Below are positions 39,033 to 48,316 of a stretch of DNA of 64,000 bases, one piece after another. The notes beneath the pieces are model-generated. The model had not been told where the DNA came from, did not search any database, and saw only the letters and a program-made list of their open reading frames with translations. Position 1 is the first letter of the stretch, and each line of letters starts with the position of its first letter. The stretch is from Proteus cibi (GTDB lineage: Bacteria > Pseudomonadota > Gammaproteobacteria > Enterobacterales > Enterobacteriaceae): assembly GCF_003144405.1 (NCBI RefSeq), contig NZ_PENW01000034.1:124001-188000 (forward strand), written 5' to 3'. The translations under genes were made by a program, and so were the position numbers.

Positions 39033-39317
39033 TCAGCCGTAACGAAATTCAATGCCTAATGTGCCACACGGATATTCCCATTTTTTTAAAATCGTCTCGC
39101 CACATAAAACACGGCAAGTACCACACTCTAAACACCCTGCATAATCAAAAAGATATTGTCCTTTTTCATCTTTTTTATATAACCCTGCGGGGCAAGCTTT
39201 CATTAAGATTTCAAATTGTGCCGGATCAATATCATCCTTTAACACGATATGTGGATTTTCTTCATCCACATTAAATTTATTGACGCCTAATTTAACGTCT
39301 ACGTTTACTTGGTTCAT
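39033..39317 (-). CDS. fixX: Ferredoxin-like protein FixX (paralogue 1)
   Basis: A 94-residue ferredoxin that works with the flavoprotein FixC to pass electrons from FixAB to an acceptor. Cysteines lie at 42, 62, 65, 68, 72 and 84; the run GCLECGTCRVLCG gives a full C-x2-C-x2-C-x3-C set. The carnitine-type FixX at 55109 in this window lacks the last two, having Gly and Arg there. Last gene of the operon; it overlaps fixC by 4 bases. Confidence 0.88.
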   Translation of the reverse strand: MNQVNVDVKLGVNKFNVDEENPHIVLKDDIDPAQFEILMKACPAGLYKKDEKGQYLFDYAGCLECGTCRVLCGETILKKWEYPCGTLGIEFRYG

Positions 39318-40600
39318 AAAGAACGTACTCCCTTAAACCCATCTTTAATTAAGTTCATCACACCAACTTTCTTAACTTGAGACAGTATTTTCTTACGCAC
39401 CGGTTTTTCAGGACCATTAATCACGAATAGATCATGCATGACATTGGCTGCCATTTGCGGGTAATCCTTAAAGAAACGGGTGTTATCAAGGAAAGCAGGC
39501 AGATCTTTATATAGCTTCATATCTTTCATCACAAAGCTGTCATTTAATAAAGATTGATAACAACTGAGCTCTTTTTGACTGTAGCTGTTTTGTTCTTTCG
39601 CCATTAATACCGCTTTTGCAGCCGCTTCACCTGAAGCAATCGCTAAATCCATCCCTCTGACGGTATAGCCAACATTTAGGCAAAATCCAGCCGCATCTCC
39701 CGCCACTAATACACCATCTTTGACTAATTCAGACACCATATTCATACCACCCTCTGGCACCATATGCGCTGAATATTCAAGTAATTTTCCGTCTTTGATA
39801 AGCGGTGCAACAACAGGATGTTGTTTAAAATCTTCTAATAATTGAGGAACCGTTTTTTCGAATTTATCGACGTTATGTAGCCCTAAAACAAGACCTAAAG
39901 AAACGGTATTTTTGTTGGTATATAAGAACCCTCCACCTAAATATCCGCCTGATGGTGCGCCAGCAAAAAGCCATGCTAAGCCTTCATCATTGGTACAACC
40001 AAATCGATCTGCCATTTGTTGTGGTGTGAATTCTAATAACTCTTTAACCCCTACCGCCACGGTATGAGGATTCACTTTTTGTGTCATCCCTAATTGTTTT
40101 GCTAATAACGAGTTAACACCATCAGCAAGGATAACCACATGGGCTTCAATTTCATCATCACCTGCTTTTACACCACACACTTTGCCCTCTTTCACCAACA
40201 CTTCATCAACACGAACACCAGTGATCACTTGTGCGCCCGCGTTTTCCGCTTTTTCCATTAACCATTGATCAAAAGAAGAACGTAATACTGTATAAGAGCG
40301 AGCCGCTTCCTCTTCTTGCTGAGTATGTTGATAATCTAAAGTGACCCCATCTGTTTCCGTTAACATGGAGATTTTTTCACGCGTCACAAGGCGCTCAACT
40401 GGAGCTTCTTCGGCAAAGTTGGGGATAATTTTTTCAAGGCTATGTGCGTATAAACGCCCACCCGTCATATTTTTACTGCCAGCGAAATTACCTCGCTCAA
40501 TCACTAAAACATCACACCCTGCTTGTGCTAATACATAGGCAGCAGTACCACCAGCAAGTCCACCACCCACAATAATGGCGTCAAAAATATCGTCTGACAT
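39314..40600 (-). CDS. fixC: Electron-transfer flavoprotein-quinone oxidoreductase FixC (paralogue 1)
   Basis: A 428-residue FAD protein related to ETF:quinone oxidoreductase. The dinucleotide-binding motif GGGLAGGTAAYVLAQ lies at residue ~12, and LVAGDAAGFCLNVGYTVRGMD near residue 295 is the second FAD contact. It should accept electrons from or donate them to FixAB, with FixX. A second, similar copy lies at 55393. A stable hairpin separates it from fixB upstream. Confidence 0.9.
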   Translation of the reverse strand: MSDDIFDAIIVGGGLAGGTAAYVLAQAGCDVLVIERGNFAGSKNMTGGRLYAHSLEKIIPNFAEEAPVERLVTREKISMLTETDGVTLDYQHTQQEEEAARSYTVLRSSFDQWLMEKAENAGAQVITGVRVDEVLVKEGKVCGVKAGDDEIEAHVVILADGVNSLLAKQLGMTQKVNPHTVAVGVKELLEFTPQQMADRFGCTNDEGLAWLFAGAPSGGYLGGGFLYTNKNTVSLGLVLGLHNVDKFEKTVPQLLEDFKQHPVVAPLIKDGKLLEYSAHMVPEGGMNMVSELVKDGVLVAGDAAGFCLNVGYTVRGMDLAIASGEAAAKAVLMAKEQNSYSQKELSCYQSLLNDSFVMKDMKLYKDLPAFLDNTRFFKDYPQMAANVMHDLFVINGPEKPVRKKILSQVKKVGVMNLIKDGFKGVRSL

Positions 40601-40625
40601 ACTTTCCTATCCTTTTATTATGTGT

Positions 40626-40655
40626 GGTCGCTTAGCAAATTATCACTAAGCGACC
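40626..40655 (-). other. Intercistronic hairpin fixB-fixC (paralogue 1)
   Basis: Stem GGTCGCTTAG / CTAAGCGACC (40626-40635 and 40646-40655). There is no T-run on the minus strand, so it is more likely an mRNA-stability or processing element than a full terminator. Confidence 0.6.
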
Positions 40656-40663
40656 TACGGTGA

Positions 40664-41605
40664 TTAGCCGCCAAGCTTCGCGGTTAATGCCGGTAACACT
40701 TTGTAGAGATCGCCAACAATACCGTAATCCACCATATTGAAAATGGGCGCATTTTTATCTTTGTTGATCCCAACAATGATTTTTGCTCTATCCACACCCA
40801 CCATATGCTGGATTTGCCCTGAAATACCGACAGCAACATACACATCCGCACCTAAGGTCACGCCGGAAACACCAATGTAGCGATCGTGTTCCATCCAGCC
40901 TTCACCCTCAGCAATCGGACGTGAACAGCCCACTTCGCCTTGAAGGGCTTTCGCTAATGCCGCCGCGAGTGCAATATCATCCGCCTTACCAAAACCGCGT
41001 CCAACACCCACCACACAATGCGCTTTACCTAAATCAACGGTACTACCTTGTTTTGGCTTACGAGCTAATACTTTTAATGTATGTGCGGGGGCGATAAAGG
41101 CTCTTTGTACCACTTGTGCATTGGGTGCATCTTGAATAGCTTCCACATCTAATGCACTGCCTACAGTGGCAATAGCATAAGGTGAGCGAATTTCTGCTTT
41201 CGCATGCGCTAACCCCCCATAGACTTGGTGTGTCGCAATCACGGTGTTATTTTCAATCGCAAGACTTAATGCATCACTGACAACACCCGCTTTTAACGTC
41301 ACGCCAAGACGAGCTGCAATCACTTTTGCACGTTTTGATGCAGCAAGTAGAACCAATGCATTCGTACCCGCTTCTTTAATAATTTCAGCAAAAGAGGCCG
41401 CATAATCTTCAGCAATCACGCCGTCTTGAGGTGCAAAGCAATAAACACAATCAGCGCCTAAGTTGATACATTCACGCGTGCTTTCATCGTCACCAATAAA
41501 CAGCACATTCACTTTTTCACCAAAACCACGAGCAAACGCAATCAGCTTTGCTAAATCATCCGCTTTTTCGGCATAAACAAAGGTAGTAGGTAGTAAACTA
41601 GCCAT
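40664..41605 (-). CDS. fixB: Electron-transfer flavoprotein alpha subunit FixB (paralogue 1)
   Basis: A 313-residue ETF alpha subunit. The C-terminal FAD-binding region is clear: GVGRGFGKADD near residue 204, [23 protein letters not shown] near residue 262 and [10 protein letters not shown]. Forms a heterodimer with FixA, 11 bases upstream in the operon. A carnitine-associated FixB paralogue is at 56743. Confidence 0.92.
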   Translation of the reverse strand: MASLLPTTFVYAEKADDLAKLIAFARGFGEKVNVLFIGDDESTRECINLGADCVYCFAPQDGVIAEDYAASFAEIIKEAGTNALVLLAASKRAKVIAARLGVTLKAGVVSDALSLAIENNTVIATHQVYGGLAHAKAEIRSPYAIATVGSALDVEAIQDAPNAQVVQRAFIAPAHTLKVLARKPKQGSTVDLGKAHCVVGVGRGFGKADDIALAAALAKALQGEVGCSRPIAEGEGWMEHDRYIGVSGVTLGADVYVAVGISGQIQHMVGVDRAKIIVGINKDKNAPIFNMVDYGIVGDLYKVLPALTAKLGG

Positions 41606-41616
41606 TTTTAATCTCC

Positions 41617-42393
41617 TTATTGATTAACCGCTTGGCGTAAATGTTCAGCAAAAGTGGCAATATTTTCATCTGAATCACCTTCTAAAATAATACCAAGGCG
41701 ATCAGATTGCTCTGGTGCACAAACTTGTGTTTGCACAACAGTCAGAGCAGAAATATCAACACCGATATCGCCTAACCCTAGCTTTTCAACGGGCTTTTTA
41801 TTCGCCGCTAAAATGGCTTTCATTGAAGGGAGTTTGGGGGTGTTAATGCTTGAAGTGACACACACAATGGCGGGTAATGTCAGTTCAAGTTCTTCAGTGA
41901 TATTTTCTAAATCACGTTCAACAATGATTTTGTCACCTTCAACGGTGATTTTGTTTACTGCGTTTACACAAGGTAAACCTAAATATTCACCTACCGCTAA
42001 ACCCGTTTGTTGAGCGTATAAATCGCCAGAACCTTCACCGAAAACCAATAAATCAAAACCCACTTTTTTTACCGCTTGCGCAATAATATTGGCGGTATCC
42101 GTTGAATAGAGCGCACTACATGCATCATCAACAACCAGTGTTAATGCATCAGGGCCACGCGATAAAATATCTTTTTTAATTTTCGCGTTTTCAACCATGG
42201 CACTTGTTCCTACACTTAATGCAGTGACAGTGCTATCACCGAGGGTAGAGGCGATCTCGACAGCGGTTTCAATTGCATTCAAGTCATACAAACTCATTTT
42301 TAAACCCGCATTATCGGTTGCGAGTGTACGATCAGGCCGTGTTGTGATGTCTTGTTCGTCATGAACAACCTTACAGCAGGCAATAAGTTTCAT
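41617..42393 (-). CDS. fixA: Electron-transfer flavoprotein beta subunit FixA (paralogue 1)
   Basis: A 258-residue ETF beta subunit, beginning MKLIACCKVVHDEQDI. Conserved stretches are YDLNAIETAVEI and ILSRGPDAL, and VFGEGSGDLYAQQTG resembles the AMP/FAD-binding loop of FixA-type proteins. It lies directly after an acyl-CoA dehydrogenase gene, so the FixAB dimer is expected to exchange electrons with that enzyme. Confidence 0.92.
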   Translation of the reverse strand: MKLIACCKVVHDEQDITTRPDRTLATDNAGLKMSLYDLNAIETAVEIASTLGDSTVTALSVGTSAMVENAKIKKDILSRGPDALTLVVDDACSALYSTDTANIIAQAVKKVGFDLLVFGEGSGDLYAQQTGLAVGEYLGLPCVNAVNKITVEGDKIIVERDLENITEELELTLPAIVCVTSSINTPKLPSMKAILAANKKPVEKLGLGDIGVDISALTVVQTQVCAPEQSDRLGIILEGDSDENIATFAEHLRQAVNQ

Positions 42394-42446
42394 AATTCAC
42401 ATTCTCCGTTTTGCACAATGCAACAAATTAATAAACTCAAATCTCA

Positions 42447-43586
42447 TTACGCTAAAATATGCTTAGCGATAACCATGCGTTGCACTTCACTTGTGCCTTC
42501 AAAAATTTCAGTCAGTTTTGCTTCACGCATTAAACGTTCAACAGGGTAGGATTTGGTGTAACCCATACCGCCATGTAATTGAACGGCTTTTTGAGTCACA
42601 TAAGTGGCGGTTTCTGCGGCATAAAGTTTGGCTTGAGCAGATTCACGAGTATAAGGAAGACCCGCCATTTTGGCGGCGGCAGCGCGATAAACCAGCATAC
42701 GGGCACAATCAACACGGGTTGCCATATCGACTAATACCCACTGAATACCTTGGTTAGCCGCAATCGGTTTGCCAAATTGAATACGTTCTTTGGTGTAAGT
42801 AATGGTGGCATCTAACGCACTTTGGGCGATACCTAATGCAAGCGCTGAACAACTTAAACGACCGCCATCTAAGGTCTCCATCGCGATATTGAAGCCTTTG
42901 CCCTCTTCACCTAGCATGGCACTGGCAGGAACAATGCAATCACTGAAACTCACAGAGCAGGTTTCAGAGCCGTTCATTCCCATTTTGTCTTCAGGTAAAC
43001 CAATGCTAATACCTGGGTTATCACGCTCAACTAAGAATGCGGTGATCCCTTTTACGCCTTTGCTTTTATCTGTCATGGCAAACACGATAAAGAAGGCGCC
43101 TTGAGGCGCAGCAGTGATCCACAGTTTAGAGCCATTAATCACATAGTTATCACCTTGGCGAACGGCGGTTGTCTCTTGAGCTGCCGCATCACAACCCGCA
43201 CTCGGCTCTGATAGACAAAAACACCCTAATTTTTCACCAGAAACCACACCCGGCAAAATACGTGCTTTAGTCTCTTCATCCGCATATTTTTGAATAATTG
43301 GCCCTGTTAAAGAGCATTGTGATCCCATGATCATGGCGTGAGAGGCACTCACTTTTGCCATCTCTTCTGTGGCTAATACATAACTAATTGCATCGGCTTC
43401 TGTGCCGCCATATGCTTCATCAATATTGAAACCAAAGAGTCCTAATTCAGCCATAGGGGCGACGCTTTCACTTGGAAAACGGTGCTCTTTATCAATTGTG
43501 CCTGCAATCGGTTTAATGTCGTTTTCAACGAACTCTCTGACCATATCGCGGATCAGGACTTGTTCTTCTGTTAGCTGAAAATCCAT
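42447..43586 (-). CDS. Acyl-CoA dehydrogenase (probable enoyl-CoA reductase in vivo)
   Basis: A 379-residue FAD enzyme of the short-chain acyl-CoA dehydrogenase family. The catalytic base Glu363 is present in IFEGTSEVQ, unlike CaiA in this window, which has Gly at that place. Other motifs: CFCLSEPSAGCDAAA near residue 132 and LHGGMGYTKSYPVERLMRE near residue 339. Beside FixABCX and a 2-hydroxyacyl-CoA dehydratase it most likely reduces the 2-enoyl-CoA produced by the dehydratase, as AcdA-type enzymes do in clostridial pathways. The exact acyl chain is unknown. Confidence 0.88.
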   Translation of the reverse strand: MDFQLTEEQVLIRDMVREFVENDIKPIAGTIDKEHRFPSESVAPMAELGLFGFNIDEAYGGTEADAISYVLATEEMAKVSASHAMIMGSQCSLTGPIIQKYADEETKARILPGVVSGEKLGCFCLSEPSAGCDAAAQETTAVRQGDNYVINGSKLWITAAPQGAFFIVFAMTDKSKGVKGITAFLVERDNPGISIGLPEDKMGMNGSETCSVSFSDCIVPASAMLGEEGKGFNIAMETLDGGRLSCSALALGIAQSALDATITYTKERIQFGKPIAANQGIQWVLVDMATRVDCARMLVYRAAAAKMAGLPYTRESAQAKLYAAETATYVTQKAVQLHGGMGYTKSYPVERLMREAKLTEIFEGTSEVQRMVIAKHILA

Positions 43587-43625
43587 GTTTATTTTCCTCT
43601 GAGAATATTTAGTGTTATCTCTATG

Positions 43626-43660
43626 GCGTGCGATTTCACTTTTGTCGTCTTATCGCACGC
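43626..43660 (-). other. Intercistronic hairpin before the acyl-CoA dehydrogenase gene
   Basis: Stem GCGTGCGAT / ATCGCACGC (43626-43634 and 43652-43660), 17-base loop. It is located between the permease and acyl-CoA dehydrogenase genes. Confidence 0.6.
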
Positions 43661-43681
43661 ATTAATGGGTTAACGTGATTT

Positions 43682-45001
43682 CTACATCGTTGCTATAGAT
43701 GCCGGTAAGAAGGTGTACAGCAGCAACATAAACATCATGGCTAATAGTGGGATAGCGAGAGTTAATGTCCCCACTGGGCCATATCCCTCTTTATGGCTGA
43801 CACCACAGACGCTAAAGACAGTAATAATCAATCCGTTAAATGGTGGTGTTGTACTCATAGATGCCATAGTGGCGACACGGTGTAATGAACCTTGATCAAC
43901 GACGGTTGCAGGGAACATCGCAGCAATCATTGGCATGGCGATACTTAACGCCCCCGAGCCTGAACCACTGATAAACACCAGAGCACCAACGGAAATCGCC
44001 GTCACGACAAGGGGATTAAGACCGGATTGCGCAATCGCTTGGAATGATTCTTTGAACGCAGGTAACGTCATGACTAATGCACCGAATCCAACAATCACCG
44101 CCGTGTTAAAGAGGGAGGTCACCCCTTCCATCGTCCCTGCGGCTAAATTAGGGACAAGTTTTTTCCAATCGAGATAGCGTAAGTAGACAATTAATGCCGC
44201 AATAATGGCGCAGAACAGTGCAATAGCGGGGTCCCATTTCAGGATATTCAGCACGACAAGCAGGATCAGCATAGGGAGTAATGCAACGATCACATTCGGT
44301 AATTGGCGATCTTTTTTGCCCTCTTCTGCTTTCGCTGTTTTTTCGTCTTCAACCCAACCTTCACCTTTTGCTTTTACACGTTTAAATAACCAAGTGAGAT
44401 AAATAATCACTAAGGTAATTTGGAATAACGCGGTCAACATCCCTGGCACTAAACCGGCTGTGGCTGACGTACCTAAGAACTTCATTGGGATAAGATTTTG
44501 GATCTGAGGCGATCCCGGCATGATCATCACAAAGGTACCCGCCCCAGCAAAATAGACAGCCGGAATAAGTCTGCGAGGAAGATTCGCTTTGCGGAATAAA
44601 CTCACCATCATTGAATAGACGGTAAACAGTGCAACAAACACTGACACACCGCCGTAGGCTAAAATGGCACAAGCCGCAACCAATGAAGGAATAACGGCTC
44701 TTTCACCAAATTTACCAATAATAAAAGAGGCAACACTATCAGCAGCGCCACTGATAGCGGTTAATTTGCCAAAAATCGCACCAAGTACGAAAATGAAGAA
44801 GAAGCTACCAAAATAACCACCTAATCCGCCGGTATACACTTGTAATAGTGCGTCGACAGGATTAAGCATATCGGGTGATACAAGCCATGCAGTCACAGCA
44901 AGAAATAGGCTGGTGGTAAAGACAGAAATGAAGATATGTATGCCTTTCATACACATAATCATTAATATCGCTAGCCCAATGATTAAACAAATAATACCCA
45001 T
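43682..45001 (-). CDS. GntP family permease
   Basis: A 439-residue inner-membrane transporter with about 12 hydrophobic helices. It matches the GntP/gluconate-permease superfamily in layout and motifs: GGLGGYFGSFFFIFVLGAIFGKL near residue 58, GSGSGALSIAMPMIAAMFP near residue 345, and a charged cytoplasmic loop around residues 210-230. Members import hydroxy acids such as gluconate. In this operon it probably carries the 2-hydroxy acid consumed by the pathway, or exchanges it for the reduced product. Confidence 0.8.
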   Translation of the reverse strand: MGIICLIIGLAILMIMCMKGIHIFISVFTTSLFLAVTAWLVSPDMLNPVDALLQVYTGGLGGYFGSFFFIFVLGAIFGKLTAISGAADSVASFIIGKFGERAVIPSLVAACAILAYGGVSVFVALFTVYSMMVSLFRKANLPRRLIPAVYFAGAGTFVMIMPGSPQIQNLIPMKFLGTSATAGLVPGMLTALFQITLVIIYLTWLFKRVKAKGEGWVEDEKTAKAEEGKKDRQLPNVIVALLPMLILLVVLNILKWDPAIALFCAIIAALIVYLRYLDWKKLVPNLAAGTMEGVTSLFNTAVIVGFGALVMTLPAFKESFQAIAQSGLNPLVVTAISVGALVFISGSGSGALSIAMPMIAAMFPATVVDQGSLHRVATMASMSTTPPFNGLIITVFSVCGVSHKEGYGPVGTLTLAIPLLAMMFMLLLYTFLPASIATM

Positions 45002-45034
45002 GATTGCCCCACTTATATGTGTTAGGGTTCAATT

Positions 45035-45057
45035 GACCTGCGTCAATTACGCAGGTC
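45035..45057 (-). other. Intercistronic hairpin before the permease gene
   Basis: Stem GACCTGCGT / ACGCAGGTC (45035-45043 and 45049-45057), five-base loop. Its T-run is on the plus side, so on the transcribed strand it looks like an RNA-stability element. Confidence 0.6.
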
Positions 45058-45081
45058 TTTTGTGACTATTAATTAATGTTG

Positions 45082-46215
45082 TTAAGCAGAAAGCACATCA
45101 GCAAAAGTTTGCAGCGCCGTTCTTGCCTGTTCATATGTTTTAGTTTGCTGATCGATTTCGATAATGATGGAAGGAATGCCTTCTCTATCGAGGAATTTCT
45201 TCACAATAGGGGCATCAAATTCTTCTGGATCACAGAACTTCGTCAGTAAATAGACCACACCATCAGCGCCCGTGTTTTTCACCATATCGGCAATTAAACG
45301 ACCACGTTTTTTCTCTGGGTCATACAGCAATGAACACCCTTCTAACTGGGCAATTTGCTCTGCCATCGCTTGATAAGGTGAGCTATTTTCAGGAATGTCT
45401 TGGCGGAATTGACGAGACTCATGCGCCACTTCATCAGCCACGATCGCCATTTTGTTGTCTGCCAAAATTTGTAGAATAGATGGGCTATCCGCAATAATGC
45501 CTGTGACAACAATCTTGTGCCCTTTCCAAGGTTCTGGAGACAAGGCTTTGCATTGTGTGACAATGGCTTTAACGGCTTTTGTATGCTCAACGACATCCAT
45601 AAAGTAACCACTTTTGATCACCGTATTACGGCGTTGTGGTGTCACTAAATTTGGATGAAGTGCTGCAACTTCACTAAATTCACGTAACGCAGCACGGCGC
45701 TGATTAAACAGATGGATGGCATTTTTCAGTGCATCGTCAGTCACCGCTTGACCTGAAATCTCCCCCAATTGAGCAGAAATTTTTTTATACTGCTCAGTGA
45801 GGAAAATCACGCCTGCAGGTGTGTTACGGTTCTGTGGATGTACCAATTGAATAAAAGGCACTTGTGGTACACCGGCTTTCCAGTTCTGCCCTAAACATTT
45901 TAAGGTGTCACAAAGAGAAGGTATTAATGCTGCTGACAGTTTATTTAGCGCACCGTCTAATCCCATTTCCAAAGAAGAGAGGGCTAATGCACAATAAAAT
46001 GGTGGGAAATATTTCTTCGCTTCAGAAATTTCACGTCCTTCAGCCCCCCAAATACCGAAAGGCACCATGCCTGCGGCATAGACAATTTCATTAGGGGTAT
46101 ATTCAGGGAAACAACCCACGACTTTTTTGCCACTGCGAATAAAACCCTCTAATTGAGCAACCGGGTTATCCACCACGGCTTGTAACTCATCAAACAACTC
46201 CGTTAATGTTTTCAT
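45082..46215 (-). CDS. 2-hydroxyacyl-CoA dehydratase subunit (HgdB/FldC/HadC-like)
   Basis: The smaller (377-residue) subunit of a radical 2-hydroxyacyl-CoA dehydratase, which removes water from an (R)-2-hydroxyacyl-CoA after one-electron reduction. Cysteines suitable for the [4Fe-4S] cluster are Cys35 (GCFPEY), Cys75, Cys102/107 and Cys328 (KFCDPEEFD). The family-wide end motif IPSIIIEIDQQTKTYEQARTAL is present. Its start overlaps the stop of the partner subunit by one base (TAATG), a mark of stoichiometric co-translation. Confidence 0.88.
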   Translation of the reverse strand: MKTLTELFDELQAVVDNPVAQLEGFIRSGKKVVGCFPEYTPNEIVYAAGMVPFGIWGAEGREISEAKKYFPPFYCALALSSLEMGLDGALNKLSAALIPSLCDTLKCLGQNWKAGVPQVPFIQLVHPQNRNTPAGVIFLTEQYKKISAQLGEISGQAVTDDALKNAIHLFNQRRAALREFSEVAALHPNLVTPQRRNTVIKSGYFMDVVEHTKAVKAIVTQCKALSPEPWKGHKIVVTGIIADSPSILQILADNKMAIVADEVAHESRQFRQDIPENSSPYQAMAEQIAQLEGCSLLYDPEKKRGRLIADMVKNTGADGVVYLLTKFCDPEEFDAPIVKKFLDREGIPSIIIEIDQQTKTYEQARTALQTFADVLSA

Positions 46216-47456
46216 TAGATGTCTCCCTTTTTCATTTCTGCTTTGTTAGCAGCCATAATTTCAGTCAATGCTTCAACACGGGTGACATACTGCGCTTCAG
46301 AGAAAACACGAGGATCAGCTTGGTCGCCATCAAAAGTGACGGTTGGGATCTTAAGTTCATGACGAATGCGACGCTCAATTTCAGGCATAATGCCACTCCA
46401 GAGCTTGCAACTGCGGTTAACGTGAATAATCGCACCATCAACTTTATTCTGACGGCTCACATCAATACGCATATCAGCAGCACGCTCAACAGAGACACAG
46501 TTAGGCACGTAAGAGTAAGCACGCATCATCTCGTCACTGTTTTGATAAATCACACCAAACGCGGTGGCGTAAACCGTGGCAGTCACATTGATACCTTGCT
46601 CTTTTAATGGAGTCGATGTAGCACGCAAGTAAGGCCAGCAGGCAATACCTTCAAAGAGAACACGGTATTTTTCTTCACCGCGGTAAGTCGATTTTTTCTC
46701 TTTAATATTTTGTTCCATCTCTTCACACAGTTGTTCAAAAGCCAGAGCGGCTTCTAATTTACCGCGAGCACAAACTGCCACAGCCATGTGATTAAACAGA
46801 TCAAAACCATTCATGGGAGACGGCTCATATTGGCAATATTCTGCCGCCTTTAACCATGCACGCCCTGTACGTTGTGAAATTTCACAGACTTGTTTAAATT
46901 TCTCTTCGGAGAACACTTTGCCAGTGACTTTTTCAAGTTGTTTGATCGCATCATCAAATTGCGCTTGAACATATTTCACGGTCACATCATCGGTGTCATA
47001 GTCATTTTTATAAGGAATATCGATCAAGATCATCGGGATATTCAGCTCATAAGCGATATTTTCATACCATTTGATCATGCAGTTACAGATGTTGTTACAG
47101 CACAGCAAGAAGTCTGGTTGTGGCATATCCATCTCTTCACACTGTTTTATATCCATGTAAGAGAGGCTGATACGCGCATAAGCACAGATATCGTTGGAAT
47201 ATCCCATGCTTTCTGCATGCTCACACATTTTTAAACCCGCACCTTTTGCGGCAATCGCAGCAGCTTGGTTTTCAGGATAAACCACGCATAAACCTAATGT
47301 TTCAGCAATTTCTTGAGGGAAGTTAGAGGCACACCACCCTATTTTTTCACCGCTGTTTTTTGCATCCCACGCACGCTGATAAGCATCAGCGGCGATTTTT
47401 TGCAGTCGTTTTTTCGCAGGAATGTAATCCGGCGCATTCATATCTACATTGCTCAT
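46215..47456 (-). CDS. 2-hydroxyacyl-CoA dehydratase subunit (HgdA/FldB/HadB-like)
   Basis: The 413-residue partner subunit. Cluster-ligand candidates are Cys42 (WCASNFP), Cys91 (ICAYAR) and Cys350 (NRSCKLWSG), at the places typical of FldB/HadB proteins. The C-terminal family signature TVTFDGDQADPRVFSEAQY is intact. Together with the adjacent subunit and activator this makes a complete, apparently functional system. It lies 35 bases after the activator gene. Such dehydratases are mostly known from strict anaerobes such as Clostridium and Acidaminococcus. Confidence 0.9.
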   Translation of the reverse strand: MSNVDMNAPDYIPAKKRLQKIAADAYQRAWDAKNSGEKIGWCASNFPQEIAETLGLCVVYPENQAAAIAAKGAGLKMCEHAESMGYSNDICAYARISLSYMDIKQCEEMDMPQPDFLLCCNNICNCMIKWYENIAYELNIPMILIDIPYKNDYDTDDVTVKYVQAQFDDAIKQLEKVTGKVFSEEKFKQVCEISQRTGRAWLKAAEYCQYEPSPMNGFDLFNHMAVAVCARGKLEAALAFEQLCEEMEQNIKEKKSTYRGEEKYRVLFEGIACWPYLRATSTPLKEQGINVTATVYATAFGVIYQNSDEMMRAYSYVPNCVSVERAADMRIDVSRQNKVDGAIIHVNRSCKLWSGIMPEIERRIRHELKIPTVTFDGDQADPRVFSEAQYVTRVEALTEIMAANKAEMKKGDI

Positions 47457-47491
47457 TTTGATGTTCCTATTGTTAACGCATCGTCTTCCAG

Positions 47492-48280
47492 TTAATGGCG
47501 GTACGCTTCAAAGGCATAAATGGCGGCACCTATCGCCCCGTTGTATTGTGATAATGGTGAGGTGGCGATAGAGGCGTTCAGCTCTTCGCTAACATAACGA
47601 ACAACTTCAAAATTACTGGCAACACCGCCTGTCATAACAACAGGGGCTTCAACGCCGACTCGTTTTGCAAGACCAGCAATACGGCTAGCCACAGAGCGGT
47701 GAATACCATTAATCACGTCGGGTATTGTTTCGTTATTCGCGAGATGGGAGATCACTTCCGATTCAGAGAACACGGTACAGGTTGAGCTAATCGTGACTTT
47801 TTTAGTGGACTTAGCGCCCTCTTGAGCGAGATCGGAAATCTTGGTTTCTAACACTCGCGACATCACATCTAAAAAGCGTCCTGTACCCGCAGCGCACTTG
47901 TCATTCATCACAAAGTTTAATAAACGGCCTGCACCATCCATATGAAGTGCTTTAACGTCTTGACCGCCGATATCAATCACTGTTTTCACGCCCGGAAAAA
48001 GAAAGTGCGCGCCTTTTGCATGGCAGCTAAGTTCACTCACTTCTTTGTTGGCTTCTTTCAGAGAATTACGGCCATATCCTGTTGCGCAGATCCAACTGAT
48101 CTGACTGAGATCGCCACCAAATTGACGCAAGACTTCATTGATCGCTTTTTCAGGCCCTGAGGTTCCAGCCCCTACTGATGCCAACGACTTTGCGACAATA
48201 GCGTCACCATTTTTCATGATGATGCACTTTGATGCTGACGATCCGATATCAACGCCCATTGTGAAAATGTCTTGTTGCAT
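47492..48280 (-). CDS. 2-hydroxyacyl-CoA dehydratase activator ATPase (HgdC/FldI-like)
   Basis: A 262-residue BadF/BadG/HgdC-type ATPase (ASKHA fold) that couples ATP hydrolysis to injection of one low-potential electron into the dehydratase. ATP-site motifs are VDIGSSASKC near residue 10, IDIGGQDVK near residue 102 and MTGGVASN near residue 215. The two cysteines that bridge the dimer's [4Fe-4S] cluster are Cys129 (NDKCAAGTG) and Cys168 (SSTCTVFSESE). Oxygen sensitivity is expected. It is placed between the CoA-transferase and dehydratase genes. Confidence 0.92.
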   Translation of the reverse strand: MQQDIFTMGVDIGSSASKCIIMKNGDAIVAKSLASVGAGTSGPEKAINEVLRQFGGDLSQISWICATGYGRNSLKEANKEVSELSCHAKGAHFLFPGVKTVIDIGGQDVKALHMDGAGRLLNFVMNDKCAAGTGRFLDVMSRVLETKISDLAQEGAKSTKKVTISSTCTVFSESEVISHLANNETIPDVINGIHRSVASRIAGLAKRVGVEAPVVMTGGVASNFEVVRYVSEELNASIATSPLSQYNGAIGAAIYAFEAYRH

Positions 48281-48316
48281 GCCTTTGCTCTCCTGAAAAT
48301 TAAAAAAGTAAGTGGA